A stretch of 64,000 nucleotides of DNA from Eimeria necatrix. Taxonomy: Eukaryota; Apicomplexa; Conoidasida; Eucoccidiorida; Eimeriidae. A program made the position numbers and the translations under genes. The stretch lies in NCBI RefSeq assembly GCF_000499385.1, contig NW_013652291.1, forward strand, positions 1-64,000, read 5' to 3'. Shown piece by piece: positions 60,001-64,000 of this stretch. Position 1 is the stretch's first letter. The number at the start of each line of letters is the position of its first letter. The notes under the pieces were generated by a model, which saw only the letters and a program-made list of their open reading frames with translations, ran no database searches and was not told where the DNA came from.

Positions 60001-60581
60001 AAGAGGAGGAGCCGGCCGACGAGCTACAAACGGAAGGGTAGGCGTAAGGACAGCCATATTCCCCATTATTTCAAGCCATTGTCTCAGAGAACGCCTTTTA
60101 TTTTTGTGTGAAATTGGTGGTCTTTGTTATTTGCAGTCCTATCAGTTGGGAGCAGCCCGTCGATGACCCTGATGCCGAAGAAGGCGCTGCAGTAACTGGG
60201 GAGATGACAACCTTCCATGATGTTGCAGATGAAGGCTGTCTTGACGAAGTTGCTGTGCACATGTAGGGTGTCTCCTGCACAATAAAACCCTCGACAGGAT
60301 TTCGGCTGTATGAGCGTTTGAGCGCTCTTGACAAGATCAAGCGCTGCTAAATGCAGCGTTTCCGTTGTTGCTTATGAGGGGCTTCGGAGCATGTAGAACG
60401 CCTTGCGTCCGCAGCCAATAAGAGAACTGCGATTTCAGGCTATTTTGCTCCTTCCTCTCATTTTGTGCTCTGCAGGCGCGATGAGACCCTCAAGACAGCC
60501 GTAGACGCGGAAGCGCAACAGAATCCGGTACAAACAGAATCAAGCGCGAATCTGGCAGAGGCTAACACTGCTCAAGATTGA
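54039..60581 (+). CDS. Sen1/senataxin-like superfamily 1B RNA/DNA helicase
   Basis: Unwinds RNA:DNA hybrids; relatives act in transcription termination and R-loop removal in the nucleus. Sixteen exons: 54039-54605, 54766-55347, 55844-56398, 56561-56657, 56826-56961, 57143-57263, 57462-57572, 57897-58022, 58166-58279, 58466-58702, 58801-58875, 59006-59164, 59411-59713, 59898-60037, 60137-60262, 60476-60581; 3,555 bases, 1,184 residues, all in phase. N-terminal half: low complexity plus an OB-like region (GDLVLMYIP). Helicase motifs: GPPGTGKT near residue 533 (I), ILVCAPSNAAIDEI (Ia), VVVDEASQ near 762 (II), GDPKQLPAT near 786 (III), LSQQYRMHPAISRF (IV), VNTVDGFQGQEKDF near 960 (V), RRLNVAVTRGR near 995 (VI). 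VGFLGDMRRLNVA matches Sen1 better than Upf1, and no Cys/His-rich domain is present. The C-terminal 150 residues are acidic and Gln/Lys-rich. Exon 6's donor (tct/gtccgt) is weak. Ending at exon 15 (TAG at 60263) is an alternative. Confidence 0.93.
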
Positions 60582-63316
60582 GGCTGGGCGGCTTCGTAAG
60601 AGGCCGAAGTACCGAACAGCTCTTGGAACATCGCTGCACAATGATATCCGTGAACAACAATAGCTTGTCATACTACTGACAAAGGAGAGACAGAAAGGGA
60701 TGGCTTTGATTATCACAAGCGCCATTCGGCAGCTGCTGTTTACGCTTGACGGCGATTTAAGCGTAATATGTGTGCCTTCTCAGTGACTCGCTTGTGCTTG
60801 AGATGGCCTTTTCTGCAGCAAGTTGCCATCCTGGTTCCCTCTGTGTCATTGTCAGTTTTGAGTTGATTCTTGCCCAACTCCTTAACTGTCATATCAAAGG
60901 CAAGCTGATGTGGCGTTGCCGACGTGTTGCGAAATTGTATTCATTGATGGACTAGCGTGGTAGGGCTTGTTTTTTCGTGTTGAAGACTATTCGCAGTTGT
61001 CGAATTTCTTGTGCGTGAAGTATTGTTTTGAGCGCATGCGTAGCGTCAATTTCCGGTATGGTAAACTAACGGAAGAAGTACGAGATCTTTCCAGTGCGTC
61101 ACGCAAAAGGCGAGCTTACATGGAATCACATACAATACATCTGCAACTCTTTCGTTACGGCGGTTCCTTGTATGCTAAGCACGTGGCGTATGCCGCCGTA
61201 GAACTGCACTGTATGCTGCTAACAATAATGAGACAAAATTTCAACGGTGAGGCCATAGCTTTCGGCTTGTATCTAACTTTTGACACTACGCGGTTACATA
61301 GATTTCGTAGCCATGTCAGGCTGGCAGACAACAAGTACGCACAGAACAAATCCAGTGCTGATGAACCTACAAGCAAGCGAACAGAAGGCAAAGCAAACAA
61401 ACGAAAACATCACTTGCGTAAAAGAACACGGAATGGTATTACTGCGCATCAAACGAAAAATGCAAGAGGAGACATGACGGCCTGCGCGAGCTGGGCTGCG
61501 AAAAGCCCAAGGCTACACTCCCCAGAGGCTTGAGGATTTATTGATACGTTCGATTTAGTTTCATGGTGCTCAGATGTTTTGTACAATTGATATGAATTGA
61601 GTGTCCTACTGATTCAAGACGGTGGGCAACACCCTAAGATGTTTTGGATGGATGCCGTAGTGGGAATCGATGAATAAGATCTGCTCTCATCCCTCGTGCT
61701 CTCATCCCTCCGGCGGGAGTGGAACAAGCTCTTATTCGGTCCCCCACAGGTAAGTTCATGCTTCGCTTTAATCGCTAGGAAGTACAGCAGTAGCTCTAAA
61801 CTCCCAACTGGCATTTAGAAGCAAAGCACCGTGTTTCGACTGAATGCCAGCAAAACAGTAGTGCAGTGAGAGGGGAGCACACTCACTACCTATATCTAAT
61901 ACAACGCTCTAAACGCACAGAGCACTCGGCTTGAAAAGGAGCCGTGAACCAGTGCAGACCTTCAGTCTGGCGGAACAGAGACAGCATTCGGTTTGGAAAG
62001 AAACCTTGAACTAGCACAGACCTTCAGGCTCACAGCTGCGACTCTCAAGACTACGCCAACTATGTTTAAACGTGCTTTCTTTTGTTTCAGGGGGTCCTGC
62101 TGTATTTATCATTGAAGTAATGTTGCAGGTGTAAGTGTGCGTTTGCGCCTGCAAAGCAGCTTCAATGATAAATAGAGCAGCATCCAACACAAGTGAAGGT
62201 TTGGAACTCTTTGGCTTTTCTTTTAATGGTGATTGTCCCCGAAGCTGTGTTTTACAGTTTCTGCTTCGCCTTTACTGCACAGTCCTGCTCCTTGAACCCC
62301 ATGAAGCCGTAGCCAGCAACTGCGGCTTTGCCAGGTGGCTTTAGCTACTGAGAGCACTTTACTACTTCGCGAGTCAACGCACTCGCATGAGAGACCAGAA
62401 CGGAGTGGCGTGATCACTGTGGTGTTGTTCTAATTTACACAAGCACCATTGCGCTAGGTAACATAGTTAGCTTCTCTGTCTATCAAGTTTTCCATAGAAA
62501 AATGCGACAGCAAAAAGTATGACACAAAGAGCGTCTACCACATTGGTTGTTTCCATGAGCTATGCCTCATCTTCCTACAGTTACAGTCACGAAACTTCCT
62601 GAACGCTCGGTATCCATGGAGAGCGACATAACGACATGGTGAGACATTTTACGGGATATTTTCGCCCAATTCTCAGCGTAAATATCTCCAAGAGGACGAA
62701 AGTTTCAGTCATAATAAAGTGGCTGGCCTTCGCCAGTACCGCATCATTCTACCCAAGGTCGCAGCAGCGCAGGGCACCATGCCAGGCTTGAGGCCACGTA
62801 GCCGAGGCCTATTCTCCTCTGAACAGCGTGAAGCATACACTCTCCCTTTGTTCAGTTTTGGTCATTTCTTTGTAATAAGGTGCATTTTTCCAAACTAACC
62901 AGGTACTACCTGCCCTTCCAACAATCGTTCCTGTGTGGAACAAAAGTGGACTCTTCTGGTTGCGCACAGCTTGACGGTGACAGCGTAACATTTGCTCCGC
63001 TTCTTCTTTTCTCCTCCTGTTTGTAATACTCCTCTACAAAGCAGTCTGTATAAGGTATTTCTCGGGTCATTGCTTCTTGGTAACAAAGGGTTGACGCCTG
63101 GAAAGGGCATACAGGTGCTACCACAGCCACGAGCGGACCATCGGCTTCAGTCACCTCAGGCGTTTAAATCTCGTGCTCACGCCAGGCAGTCGAGGAAGAG
63201 TGGCTGACATCTGTGGCCAGAAACAAGTTTTTTTGGTCTAGTGCAGGGGAAGCTGCCTAGCCTTGACACCCTCGTTGGAAAAAGTAGAGCCGCAGCTCCA
63301 CAATCGAACTGCAAGG
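60582..63316. other. Gene-poor stretch with an imperfect direct repeat
   Basis: No frame is supported. Frames near 60.97-61.53 kb and 62.1-62.4 kb are open but lack motifs. An imperfect direct repeat with a period of about 63 bases lies at 61920-62035. The last 300 bases may hold a 5' exon or promoter for the next gene. Confidence 0.4.
61920..62035 (+). repeat. Imperfect direct repeat, two copies
   Basis: Copy one begins agcactcggcttgaaaagga and copy two agcattcggtttggaaagaa about 63 bases later; both continue to a shared gcagaccttcag or cacagaccttcag phrase. About three quarters of positions agree. Confidence 0.7.
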
Positions 63317-63847
63317 ATGGAGCGAAAAGGAAAACAAACCCCACCGCTCAATCTTCCCCTCTCGGGGAAGAAAGATGTACAAGTATCCCCGAGATATTAC
63401 GAGCCCGGCAGCTCCCACCGCCACTCGGTGGCTAGTACTGGCGTAGGTGATTCATACAGCCCTCTATTTCGGTCGCCTGAACTCACCTACAGATCGTCGG
63501 CGTTGCCTTCTCCCAAGGCGGTCCAGTCTAGAGTGCCGCCTCTCCCTCCTTCTAAGGGCGCTCGCCAGCATGTTCCCCGTCGAGACGTTCCTCGCCCCGC
63601 CGTTCTCGTGTCTTCTCCTTTCGAGGAGCTGCCGAGAGGGCAACTGATCACTCCAGAGATCATTAAGGCCAAACAGCGGGGAACATCTTTGCCTCCTTTG
63701 AAAGAGGCGCATCTCAACATGCTTGACGAATACATCAGTCGTACGTCTGCTGCTAGACCACGGCACTTGTGCAGCAGCAGCCTCTTCAGCATGACCAGCA
63801 TTCCCTCAATGAATGCCATGCTTGAACAGTCACAATTCACACTTTGA
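63317..63847 (+). CDS. Basic Pro/Ser-rich protein, function unknown
   Basis: An ATG at 63317 opens a 176-residue frame ending at TGA. It starts MERKGKQTPPLNLP and is rich in Pro, Ser, Arg and Lys (GSSHRHSVAST, PLPPSKGARQHVP). The C-terminal third is more ordered: LPRGQLITPEIIKAKQRGTS, then LPPLKEAHLNMLDEYISR. No signal peptide, membrane segment or Cys. A gtgcag acceptor just upstream (63240) leaves open that this is a downstream exon of a larger gene whose 5' end lies before it. I do not recognise it; proteins of this look occur in the coccidian cortical skeleton, but that is only an impression. Confidence 0.5.
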   Translation: MERKGKQTPPLNLPLSGKKDVQVSPRYYEPGSSHRHSVASTGVGDSYSPLFRSPELTYRSSALPSPKAVQSRVPPLPPSKGARQHVPRRDVPRPAVLVSSPFEELPRGQLITPEIIKAKQRGTSLPPLKEAHLNMLDEYISRTSAARPRHLCSSSLFSMTSIPSMNAMLEQSQFTL

Positions 63848-64000
63848 GCAAATGTTGCTTTTTTCTTATTTCCAGTTGCTGTGACAGCCAACATTTAGTG
63901 CTTTCCATCTCAGAAACTACGCACAGTTGCCTCAAACACCAGCCTGTAATTGTTCTGCACTCCTTTTGGTTCGCAGCGGAGACTGCCAACTGGATAAACA
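63848..64000. other. Sequence after the last gene to window end
   Basis: Short non-coding remainder; a T-rich run at 63855-63875 may belong to the 3' end of the preceding gene or, if that gene continues, to an intron. Confidence 0.35.

Overview
The window reads as nuclear DNA of a coccidian apicomplexan, almost certainly an Eimeria species. Three things point there: dense CAG/CTG triplet tracts that are translated as poly-Gln, poly-Ala or poly-Ser inside proteins; intron-rich genes with canonical GT..AG borders; and gene content such as a coccidian-type secreted NTPase and a single-chain transhydrogenase with the beta half in front of the alpha half. The species is not decided by the sequence; E. 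tenella or a close relative is a guess.

Layout. 1-8.4 kb is a repeat-rich block holding the 3' part of CTP synthase (+) and a GDA1/CD39-family NTPase (+), with CAG/CTG tracts in exons, introns and spacers. From about 8.4 kb the DNA becomes repeat-poor. It carries a secreted CRAL-TRIO protein (+, 10.6-11.8 kb); a minus-strand gene at 12.5-16.75 kb that I assemble into a GH27 alpha-galactosidase-like protein with a lost nucleophile and a His-rich membrane tail; and a Fun30/SMARCAD1-type SNF2 ATPase (-, 18.5-23.8 kb). After a gene-poor stretch come a small secreted protein (-, 27.5-28.9 kb), a 2,426-residue protein of unknown function (-, 29.0-37.3 kb) and a 372-residue helical protein (-, 37.4-39.1 kb). 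After another gene-poor stretch come the NAD(P) transhydrogenase in 19 exons (+, 43.9-48.25 kb), a large unidentified helical protein (-, 48.8-53.3 kb), a Sen1/senataxin-like helicase in 16 exons (+, 54.0-60.6 kb) and a short Pro/Ser-rich basic protein (+, 63.3-63.8 kb).

The genes do not form a pathway or operon. They cover nucleotide metabolism, redox, chromatin, RNA/R-loop processing and the secretory route. Exon models were built by hand from splice motifs, reading phase and family motifs. Where I give residue totals, the summed exon lengths are divisible by three and every junction keeps phase, which is good internal support but not transcript evidence. No tRNA, rRNA, transposase, CRISPR or viral gene was recognised.
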